From Devosia equisanguinis (GTDB lineage: Bacteria > Pseudomonadota > Alphaproteobacteria > Rhizobiales > Hyphomicrobiaceae), in assembly GCA_945901835.1 (NCBI GenBank), contig CAMDMH010000237.1, forward strand, positions 1-5,770: a stretch of 5,770 bases of DNA. Direction: 5' to 3'. The stretch's first letter is position 1, and every line of letters begins with the position of its first letter. The notes under the pieces were generated by a model. That model saw only the letters and a list, made by a program, of their open reading frames with translations, was not told the DNA's origin and did no database searches. The position numbers and the translations under genes are program-made. Below, in pieces: positions 1-5,510 of this stretch.

Positions 1-32
1 GACCCCGACGAGCCCAGAGCCAGAGACCACAC

Positions 33-557
33 ATGCCCCGCATCACCGCCTTGGAATGCCGTCCGTTCTTCGACGCGGTCACCGCAAAAGCACGGGAGAT
101 CGGCACGCCCGTCTCGATGGCGGTCGTCGGCCCCGAAGGGCACCTGATCGCACTCGAACGGATGGACGACGCGGGTTTCATCACGCCGGAGACGGCGCAC
201 GCGAAAGCCTATACCGCGTGCGCGTTCCGCACGATGAGCCCGCGCTTTCCGGACGGGATGGTGATCCAGAAATGGTTCATGGAGCGCAATCCCCAGATGA
301 TGGTGGCGACGTCCATCATGAAGGGGGGGCTGGTGGTCGCATCGGGGGGATGCGCGCCGATCTTCAAGGGCGACACATTGGTCGGCGCTTACGGCATTTC
401 CGGCGGAACCTCACAGCAGGACGAAGAAATGGCGCACTTCGCGTGTGCGGCTGTCGGCTGGTCGATCACAGCCGCCACCGACACCACCCCCGACGGCGTC
501 AAGGCGCATATCAAGGAATTGTACGAGAAGGCCGGGATCAAAGGGCGGACGGTCTGA
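33..557 (+). CDS. GlcG/HbpS-family (DUF336) protein
   Basis: The 174-residue product matches the GlcG/HbpS (DUF336) family. Near the N-terminus is a VVGPEGHLIALERMDDA segment (residues 31-47), then an A-x-KAYTA helix (57-62). The family's glycine-rich core follows at about residues 105-127, with GCAPIF, LVGAYGISGGT and then QQDEEMA. Family members are small alpha/beta proteins; HbpS of Streptomyces binds haem and modulates a sensor kinase, while GlcG sits in glycolate operons and has no settled function. No signal peptide or membrane segment is seen, so it is probably cytoplasmic. At 174 residues it is longer than the commonest members (about 130-150). The ATG at 33 fits the family N-terminus, but the Shine-Dalgarno sequence is weak and the frame stays open to the window edge, so an earlier start cannot be excluded. 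The family call is firm; the biochemical role is unknown. It contains G7 and G6 runs at 323-329 and 344-349. Confidence 0.88.
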   Translation: MPRITALECRPFFDAVTAKAREIGTPVSMAVVGPEGHLIALERMDDAGFITPETAHAKAYTACAFRTMSPRFPDGMVIQKWFMERNPQMMVATSIMKGGLVVASGGCAPIFKGDTLVGAYGISGGTSQQDEEMAHFACAAVGWSITAATDTTPDGVKAHIKELYEKAGIKGRTV

Positions 558-636
558 TGAGGGCACGCCCGTATCGCGAGGAAACCATCTGGTAGCGGGC
601 CAAGCGCGGCGTCTCCCACTCCCTCGCCTCGAAAAT

Positions 637-651
637 GACGCACGCTGCGTC
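637..651 (-). terminator. Weak terminator-like hairpin, minus-strand direction
   Basis: GACGCA (637-642) and TGCGTC (646-651) form a perfect 6-bp stem with a 3-nt loop. Read on the minus strand, the stem is followed directly by ATTTTC (636-631), the layout of a short intrinsic terminator. On the plus strand no T-run follows, so it would not serve the GlcG-like gene. No minus-strand gene upstream of it is known in the window, so its function is doubtful. Confidence 0.25.
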
Positions 652-734
652 GACCGCCATCGCCCACATTATCCTGAAAGTTGCTTCAAAACCGAGAACC
701 AGAATGCCGATCAGCACGTTGATGACTCGCGTGT

Positions 735-764
735 GCCGATCGAGACCCGATGTGGGCCGATCGA
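735..764. repeat. Spaced direct repeat upstream of SOUL gene
   Basis: The 9-mer GCCGATCGA occurs at 735-743 and again, identically, at 756-764. The period is 21 nt, about two helical turns, so both copies face the same side of the DNA. Each copy contains the palindrome CGATCG. The pair lies 22-51 nt upstream of the preferred SOUL start at 786. This geometry suits a regulator binding site, but no factor can be named and chance is possible in GC-rich DNA. Confidence 0.35.
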
Positions 765-773
765 ATACCATTT

Positions 774-778
774 AGAGG
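774..778 (+). promoter_or_regulatory. Ribosome binding site deciding the SOUL start
   Basis: AGAGG lies 7 nt before the ATG at 786. The alternative in-frame ATG at 750 has no comparable site and would add 12 residues ahead of the basic stretch and membrane anchor. The site therefore favours 786. Confidence 0.6.
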
Positions 779-785
779 CGTCCCG

Positions 786-1469
786 ATGGCGGCAATTCCA
801 ATCTCCGAGAACCGAACACCCACAGCAGCATCGAAGTCGCGCCGTCGGATCTATTGGGCTCTGGCTGGACTGATCACCGTTCTCGGGATCGCCGCACTTG
901 GAGCAGGGCCGCTCATGAGCCGCGTAGAACAGCCAGAGTACACCGTAACCACTTCGGACGGCCCTATCGAGATCCGCTCCTATTCGCCGATGATCGCCGC
1001 CGAGGCCGTTGTCGAAGGTGAGCGCAAGACGGCGATCAACGAGGGCTTCCGTCTGATCGCCGCCTACATCTTCGGGGCCAACCAGCCGAACGCTAAGATT
1101 GCCATGACGGCGCCCGTGCAACAGCAGAAGCAGACCATAGCGATGACAGCGCCGGTCACGCAGCAGCGCACGGGCGATGTCTGGACCGTGCGCTTCATCA
1201 TGCCGAAATCCTGGGCTATGGAGACACTGCCGAAGCCCACCGACACGCGCATCAGCCTGAAGCCTATTCCTGCAACCCGCTTCGCTGTGATCACATTCTC
1301 CGGGGTCGCATCCAGCGAGGATATCGAAAAGCGGAGTGAAGAGCTTCGCCGATACGCTTCGGAGCGAAAGCTGTCGACGACCGGCCAGCCCGTGCTGGCA
1401 TTCTACAATCCACCATGGACTTTGTCGTTCTTCCGCCGAAACGAGGTCATGCTGCAGCTTACCGACTGA
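786..1469 (+). CDS. Membrane-anchored SOUL-family haem-binding-like protein
   Basis: The product has 227 residues. A basic stretch (KSRRR, 17-21) precedes one hydrophobic segment at about 23-44, read as a signal anchor, so the rest probably faces the periplasm. Residues from about 50 to the end match the SOUL/HBP haem-binding family: YTV then IEIRSY (61-66), the hallmark IAMTAPV (105-111), and a C-terminal FYNPPWT with FFRRNEVMLQL (206-225). IAMTAPV recurs at 118-124. Family members bind haem or other tetrapyrroles; bacterial roles are poorly known. The protein contains no histidine and no cysteine, so a His- or Cys-ligated haem is excluded. It stands alone: 228 nt follow the GlcG-like gene and 182 nt precede recG. 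An upstream ATG at 750 would give 239 residues but lacks a ribosome binding site. The family is firm; haem binding by this copy is not shown. Confidence 0.9.
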   Translation: MAAIPISENRTPTAASKSRRRIYWALAGLITVLGIAALGAGPLMSRVEQPEYTVTTSDGPIEIRSYSPMIAAEAVVEGERKTAINEGFRLIAAYIFGANQPNAKIAMTAPVQQQKQTIAMTAPVTQQRTGDVWTVRFIMPKSWAMETLPKPTDTRISLKPIPATRFAVITFSGVASSEDIEKRSEELRRYASERKLSTTGQPVLAFYNPPWTLSFFRRNEVMLQLTD

Positions 1470-1651
1470 AACACCTGCCAGCCCAGTCGTTTCGAACAAC
1501 TTGTGATGGCCGCCGAAAGCAGATCAGGCACATGACGCAGCGCTCGTGGTAACGGGCATTCGTAGCGGGAGCCTCGAAGTCGGGGCGCTCTCCCGTGGAT
1601 ACCTCGCTCCCCTTGTTGGCCTTCGCGATGCCGCCCCTGTAAACTACCCCG
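1470..1651. other. Intergenic gap between SOUL gene and recG
   Basis: No gene is supported in these 182 nt. An imperfect inverted repeat, CGGGAG (1566-1571) with CTCCCG (1590-1595), leaves an 18-nt loop and has no T-run, so I do not call it a terminator. The last 40 nt carry the candidate recG promoter. Confidence 0.45.
1616..1645 (+). promoter_or_regulatory. Candidate recG promoter, possibly leaderless
   Basis: TTGGCC (1616-1621) and TAAACT (1640-1645) each match 4 of 6 consensus bases for a housekeeping sigma factor, with an 18-nt spacer. Counting from the -10 hexamer puts the usual start point at the A of the recG ATG (1652), so the mRNA would have no leader. There is also no Shine-Dalgarno sequence before that ATG (it is preceded by ACTACCCCG), which is consistent. 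Both hexamers are weak, so this is a prediction only. Confidence 0.35.
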
Positions 1652-3769
1652 ATGCGTCCCGATGTCCTCGCCCCGCTCTACGCCTCCGCCCTTGGTCTCA
1701 CGGGCGTGGGCCCGCGCGCGCTCGGCTTCCTGAAGAAAGCCTTGCGCCTGCCGCCGGGCGTGGCCGATCCCCGCGTGATCGACCTCGTCTGGCACACACC
1801 GACGGGCGTGATCGACCGACGCGCGGAGCCGACAGTGGCCGGCGCCATAGCGGGCACGATCGCGACGTTCAAGGTGCGCGTGCTGAAGCACCGGCCGTCG
1901 CCACGCGGCAACAAGAAGGCGCCCTACAAGGTCCAGTGCGAGGACGACACCGGCCGCATCGACTTGATCTTCTTCCACATGGAGCGCGCGTTCATCGAGC
2001 GCCAGTTGCCCGAAGGCGAGGAACGCTACGTCTCCGGCCGCGTCGACCGCTACGGCGACACCGCGCAGATGGTCCACCCCGACTACATCGTGACGCCGGA
2101 ATCGCGCGCCGACCTGCCGTCGCTCGAAACCGTTTATCCCCTCACTGCGGGCCTCTCGGGCAAGATCCTCCACAAGCTCGTGCGTCAGGCCGTCGCGACC
2201 GTGCCCGACCTGCCGGAGTGGCAGAACCCGACGGTTCTCGATCAGAAAGGCTGGCCGCCGTTCCATGACGCAATCTCGGCGCTGCATCGCCCGATGGACC
2301 CCGCCGACATCTCCAGCGGCGGGCCGGCGTGGCAAAGGCTCGCCTATGACGAACTGCTGGCGGGCCAACTCGCGCTTGCGCTCGTCCGACAGAGCGCCAA
2401 GGCCCAGCGCGGCCGCAGCATCGTCGGTGACGGCAGCATCCGCGCGAAGCTGAAAGCCGCATTGCCCTTCACACTCACCGGCAGTCAGGTCTCCGCGCTC
2501 GCCGAAATCGAGCAGGACATGGCGAGCGAATACCGCATGCTCCGCCTGTTGCAAGGCGATGTCGGCTCGGGCAAGACCGCCGTCGCCCTGATGGCGATGG
2601 CGAGCGCCGTCGAGACGGGCGCGCAGGCGGCACTCATGGCGCCCACCGAGGTCCTCGCGCGCCAGCACGCCGAAACCATCCTGCCGCTCGCCGAGAAAGC
2701 CGGCCTCCGCATCGGCCTACTTACCGGCCGCGAAAAGGGCCGGCCACGCCGCGAGGTGCTGGAACGCCTCGCCAGCGGCGAGATCGACATCCTCATCGGC
2801 ACGCACGCGGTGTTCCAGCCGGACGTGCACTTCAAGGATCTCGCGTTCGCGGTGATCGACGAGCAGCACCGCTTTGGCGTGCATCAGCGGCTCGCGTTGC
2901 AGTCCAAGGGCGGCAGCGGCGGCGCCAACGTGCTCGTGATGACCGCGACGCCGATCCCGCGCACGCTGCTCATGACGCACTACGGCGACCTCGACGTATC
3001 GCGCCTCACCGAAAAGCCCGCCGGCCGCAAGCCCATCAAGACGACGATGCCCGCCGAAGGCCGCATCGAGGACGTCGTCGACGGGCTGCGCCGCATGCTC
3101 GCCCAGGGCGCGCAGATCTATTGGGTCTGCCCGCTGATCGAAAGCTCGGACGTATCCGAGCTCGCCGCAGCCGAGGAACGGCACGCCTGGCTCGCCCAGA
3201 TGTTCGGAGCCGACAAGGTGGGGCTGCTGCATGGCGCGATGAAATCAGCCGACAAGGATGCGGTGATGGCCGCGTTCTCGGCCGACCACTTGAAGGTACT
3301 GGTATCGACCACCGTGATCGAGGTCGGCGTCAATGTGCCCAACGCCACCGTCATGGTGATCGAGCAGGCGGAACGCTTCGGCCTCGCCCAGTTGCATCAG
3401 TTGCGCGGCCGCGTCGGCCGTGGCGACCGGCAGTCGTACTGCCTCCTGCTGCACGCCGAACCGCTCGGCGTCACGGCACGCCAGCGCCTCGAGATGATGT
3501 GCTCGACCGAGGACGGCTTTCTGATCGCGGAGAAAGACCTCGAACTGCGCGGCGGCGGCGAGCTGATGGGCGCGCGTCAATCGGGCATGCCCGAATTCCG
3601 TGTCGCGGGCGTGCCGGGGTTCGAGGACTTGCTCGCGGTCGCCCGCGACGACGCGAGCCTCGCCCTCAACCAGGACCCGCACCTCATGAGCCCGCGCGGC
3701 CAGGCCCTGCGCACGCTACTCTATTTGTTCGAATGCGACGAAGCCGTGCGACTGTTCCGGGCGGCGTGA
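1652..3769 (+). CDS. recG: ATP-dependent DNA helicase RecG
   Basis: RecG is a cytoplasmic superfamily 2 helicase that binds stalled forks and Holliday junctions and drives fork regression and branch migration using ATP. The 705 residues match the usual family length. Residues 1-50 include a helix-hairpin-like LTGVGPRA (16-23). The OB-fold wedge domain spans about 55-150. The helicase core then shows PFTLTGSQ (272-279), Walker A GDVGSGKT (302-309), motif Ia APTEVLARQH (330-339), the DEQH box (403-406) with RFGVHQR, motif III TATPIPRT (431-438), LLHGAMK (525-531), motif V STTVIEVGVNVPNA (552-565) and motif VI QLRGRVGRGD (583-592). The C-terminal region keeps DGFLIAEKDLELRGGGELMG (621-640) and Q643SG, typical of the RecG translocation motif. 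No motif is missing. The ATG at 1652 gives the N-terminus MRPDVLAPLY, typical of alphaproteobacterial RecG, although no Shine-Dalgarno precedes it. The neighbours sdhE and mfd, often found beside recG in this order, are not here. Confidence 0.98.
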   Translation: MRPDVLAPLYASALGLTGVGPRALGFLKKALRLPPGVADPRVIDLVWHTPTGVIDRRAEPTVAGAIAGTIATFKVRVLKHRPSPRGNKKAPYKVQCEDDTGRIDLIFFHMERAFIERQLPEGEERYVSGRVDRYGDTAQMVHPDYIVTPESRADLPSLETVYPLTAGLSGKILHKLVRQAVATVPDLPEWQNPTVLDQKGWPPFHDAISALHRPMDPADISSGGPAWQRLAYDELLAGQLALALVRQSAKAQRGRSIVGDGSIRAKLKAALPFTLTGSQVSALAEIEQDMASEYRMLRLLQGDVGSGKTAVALMAMASAVETGAQAALMAPTEVLARQHAETILPLAEKAGLRIGLLTGREKGRPRREVLERLASGEIDILIGTHAVFQPDVHFKDLAFAVIDEQHRFGVHQRLALQSKGGSGGANVLVMTATPIPRTLLMTHYGDLDVSRLTEKPAGRKPIKTTMPAEGRIEDVVDGLRRMLAQGAQIYWVCPLIESSDVSELAAAEERHAWLAQMFGADKVGLLHGAMKSADKDAVMAAFSADHLKVLVSTTVIEVGVNVPNATVMVIEQAERFGLAQLHQLRGRVGRGDRQSYCLLLHAEPLGVTARQRLEMMCSTEDGFLIAEKDLELRGGGELMGARQSGMPEFRVAGVPGFEDLLAVARDDASLALNQDPHLMSPRGQALRTLLYLFECDEAVRLFRAA

Positions 3770-3774
3770 TACGA

Positions 3775-4290
3775 ATGCCGCTCAGCGACAAGGCACGGGA
3801 CCGAACTGGAAAAGTCGTGGCAACCAATCTGTGGCGCGCGCTGCGCATCGTGTCCGTCTACGCTCTGATCGGCCCGCTCGTCGGGCTCGTCGTGTTTGCG
3901 GCCGGCGTGGGCGCACTCGCCGTCTTGTCGGGTCGGCCAGAAGGTATGTGGTTGTCGCCGTTCCTGTTGCTCTATGGGCCGATCTTCGCACATTTCGTCG
4001 GCGTTATCTGGGCGATCGTCGCGGGCATCTGTGCTGCGATCCTCTCGACATTCACCCCGACGCGGCCGCTTTGGATCGGTCCTGCGAGCGGCTTGGTCTC
4101 ATTCTTGGGCGCCTACCTCTCAGGCGGCGTGCGGCTACCTGAAGGACCCGCATCGCCCATCGGACCTGTCGTCGATGGCTTTTCCACCGGGTTCGCTGTC
4201 GTCATGCTGTTGGTGCACGTCGTCTCTGCCACCGCCTGCTGGAAGGTCGCACAGCGCTTCGCACGCACGCCCTCAGCTCCAAGTATCTGA
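3775..4290 (+). CDS. Unrecognised protein with about four membrane segments
   Basis: I do not recognise the family. The 171-residue product has a charged N-terminus (1-22, with several K and R) followed by hydrophobic segments at about 25-51, 58-90 (one long or two short), 100-118 and 136-156, so it should be an inner-membrane protein. No catalytic or metal-binding motif stands out. The single cysteines at 85 and 155 lie in membrane segments. Codon use is G/C-rich at third positions like its neighbours, which supports a real gene. It begins 5 nt after the recG stop. An in-frame GTG at 3766 would overlap that stop by 4 nt (GTGA) and add three residues. Neither start has a strong ribosome binding site, so translation is probably coupled to recG. 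Its 3' end faces the TPR-cytochrome gene across only 12 nt. A link to recG function is unproven. Confidence 0.75.
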   Translation: MPLSDKARDRTGKVVATNLWRALRIVSVYALIGPLVGLVVFAAGVGALAVLSGRPEGMWLSPFLLLYGPIFAHFVGVIWAIVAGICAAILSTFTPTRPLWIGPASGLVSFLGAYLSGGVRLPEGPASPIGPVVDGFSTGFAVVMLLVHVVSATACWKVAQRFARTPSAPSI

Positions 4291-4302
4291 GCCGACGTCC
4301 GT

Positions 4303-5337
4303 CTACTTCTGCCGAGGCGCGACCTTGGTATCCCAGCCGCGCGGCGCGCTCTGCAGCGTATTGATGTAGGCGACGAGATTATCCACTTGCCCCCCGCCCA
4401 GCGCGAACTTCGGCATCTCGTCGTGCGGTGCTGCTATCCCGCGGGTCAGAGGTTCGCGCAGCGCCAGGATCGGGTGGCGCTGCTGCATCAGACGGAACTC
4501 CGGCGCCTTCGGGTTGGGGCTCTGTCCACCTGTGCCGACCGCATGGCACCGCGCGCAATGGGTATGCGCGAGTTCCCGGCCCTCGCTCACCGCATTCTCG
4601 CTCCGGCTCGCCAATTCGCCGCCAGCCTTGAGCCGCTTCAGTCCCGCGGACGCTCCGACGAGCGTCCGGTCGAGTTGCAGCGCGCGGCTGAAATCCGCGA
4701 CCGCCTCTGCCTTCGCTCCCTTCGACTCGTACGCATATCCCCGATTGAGATAGGCGACGGCATAGATCGGATTGAGCGAGATCGCCATCGTGAAATCGGA
4801 GAGCGCCTGTTCGAGATTATCCTTCTTGCGCCAGGCGAGCCCCTTGTTGTTGTAGGCGCTCGCACTCGTCGGATTGATCCGGATCGCATCGGAGAAATCG
4901 ATGATTGCCGCATCGACGTTGCCTTTGACGAGAAACGCGTGCCCCCGCGCGATGATGAACGACACGTTCTTCGGCTGCAGCCGCATCGCCGACGAGAAAT
5001 CGGCGATGGCCTGATCCGTCGCCCCCTTGGCCAGCCGCGAATGCGCCCGCGTGTCGAAAGCAACCGCGTCATCGGGATCGAGCCGCAACGCCTCGTTGAG
5101 ATCCGATATCGCCTGATCGTGCGCGCCCGCATCAGCGCGTGCGAGCCCCCGATGGCGATAGGCGACCGCCTTCTGCCCGTTGCTGTAACCGGCACCCGAA
5201 ACGATCTCCGAGCAAGCCGCGACCCGGGCTGTCTGATTGCGCGACTGCCCGCAGTCCGAGATCGCATCGGCCATCGCCGCATCCGCCTGCACGAGAGCGA
5301 AGCAGAAATACCCCGCCGCCTTGATGAACTGCCTCAC
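4303..5337 (-). CDS. Periplasmic TPR protein with C-terminal cytochrome c domain
   Basis: The 344-residue product begins with a Sec-type signal peptide (about 1-23, likely cut after AMA). A segment with two cysteines (C29 and C42) follows. Five TPR units of exactly 34 residues run from about 58 to 227; their closing LDP, LQP, INP, LNP and LDR triplets end at 88, 122, 156, 190 and 224. After a linker, residues about 250-328 form a class I c-type cytochrome: the haem attachment motif CARCH (261-265), a SPNPKAPEF segment, HDEMPKF with M308 as the probable distal ligand, and a closing LVAYINTLQS helix. Haem would be attached in the periplasm by the Ccm system. A plausible role is electron transfer with the TPRs docking a partner, but this is inference. 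The start is GTG at 5337, supported by AGGGGG 5 nt upstream. It is transcribed away from hisI and converges on the membrane-protein gene. TPR-only and cytochrome-only relatives are common; the fusion is less usual. Confidence 0.9.
   Translation of the reverse strand: MRQFIKAAGYFCFALVQADAAMADAISDCGQSRNQTARVAACSEIVSGAGYSNGQKAVAYRHRGLARADAGAHDQAISDLNEALRLDPDDAVAFDTRAHSRLAKGATDQAIADFSSAMRLQPKNVSFIIARGHAFLVKGNVDAAIIDFSDAIRINPTSASAYNNKGLAWRKKDNLEQALSDFTMAISLNPIYAVAYLNRGYAYESKGAKAEAVADFSRALQLDRTLVGASAGLKRLKAGGELASRSENAVSEGRELAHTHCARCHAVGTGGQSPNPKAPEFRLMQQRHPILALREPLTRGIAAPHDEMPKFALGGGQVDNLVAYINTLQSAPRGWDTKVAPRQK
4657..5166 (-). repeat. Five tandem TPR-coding units, 102-nt period
   Basis: The TPR region keeps a strict 102-nt period at the DNA level. 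On the plus strand GAAATC recurs at 4690, 4792, 4894 and 4996, with the variant GAGATC at 5098. These encode the conserved Asp-Phe/Leu-Ser/Asn positions in helix B of each repeat. The units have otherwise diverged, so this is an old protein repeat rather than a recent tandem duplication. Confidence 0.75.
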
Positions 5338-5342
5338 GATCG

Positions 5343-5348
5343 CCCCCT
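5343..5348 (-). promoter_or_regulatory. Ribosome binding site deciding the GTG start
   Basis: On the minus strand AGGGGG lies 5 nt before the GTG at 5337. It supports this non-ATG start, which also places the signal peptide exactly at the N-terminus. The next in-frame ATG (residue 22) would remove the signal peptide. Confidence 0.65.
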
Positions 5349-5501
5349 TCGTTCCAGCCGACCCTGGCCCGGATGAAACGGGCGCAACCCCTTAGCTATC
5401 CCCGCCCCGAGACCCCACGTTTGATCCGCCTCAACCAGAGTTGCCGTTGCTATGGCTTTCCCCAGCCCCATTCGGCTACCTAGGCGCATTCCATCAGATG
5501 C

Positions 5502-5506
5502 GAGGA
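5502..5506 (+). promoter_or_regulatory. Ribosome binding site of hisI
   Basis: GAGGA lies 4 nt before the ATG at 5511, a slightly short but workable spacing. Another ATG at 5498 is out of frame with hisI. Confidence 0.5.
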
Positions 5507-5510
5507 CGAG

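Larger units (their letters stand above)
558..785. other. Intergenic gap between GlcG-like and SOUL genes
   Basis: This 228-nt gap holds no gene I can defend. It contains a perfect 6-bp hairpin (637-651) and a spaced direct repeat (735-764), both described separately, and the ribosome binding site of the SOUL gene. A minus-strand open frame (538-771, 77 codons) crosses it but has no ribosome binding site and no recognised family. I see no convincing -35/-10 pair for the SOUL gene. Confidence 0.5.
5338..5510. promoter_or_regulatory. Divergent promoter region, TPR-cytochrome gene and hisI
   Basis: These 173 nt separate two divergent genes and must carry both promoters, but I see no strong -35/-10 pair in either direction. 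Two short inverted repeats are present: GCCCG (5367-5371) with CGGGC (5379-5383), 7-nt loop, in the TPR leader; and CGCAT (5485-5489) with ATGCG (5498-5502), 8-nt loop, touching the hisI ribosome binding site. Their significance is unknown. Confidence 0.5.

Noticed and set aside
1..32. Possible end of an upstream gene
   Set aside because: All three plus frames are open over 32 nt, too short to support any call.
750..785. Earlier ATG start for the SOUL protein
   Set aside because: It has no ribosome binding site, and the ATG at 786 has AGAGG 7 nt upstream.
711..1499. Minus-strand open frame (262 codons) opposite the SOUL gene
   Set aside because: The plus strand carries a full SOUL domain with hallmark motifs; the antisense product is low-complexity and unrecognisable.
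1566..1595. Inverted repeat CGGGAG/CTCCCG as a terminator after the SOUL gene
   Set aside because: The loop is 18 nt and no T-run follows on either strand.
1403..2668. Long minus-strand open frame (421 codons) opposite the SOUL end and recG
   Set aside because: It lies antisense to clearly conserved recG sequence; its protein is rich in Arg, Ala and Gly with no family motif. Such frames are expected opposite GC-rich genes.
3121..3774. Upstream extension of the membrane-protein frame into recG
   Set aside because: The extended part overlaps the recG helicase core and reads as Arg-rich shadow; hydrophobic, gene-like sequence begins only after the recG stop.
4281..4308. AAGTA/TACTT inverted repeat between convergent genes as a bidirectional terminator
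   Set aside because: The stem is only 5 bp with a long loop and no T-run, so it is not convincing.
4387..5376. Plus-strand open frame (329 codons) across the TPR-cytochrome gene
   Set aside because: The minus strand has signal peptide, regular TPRs, CXXCH and a ribosome binding site; the plus-strand product is a poly-Arg shadow.
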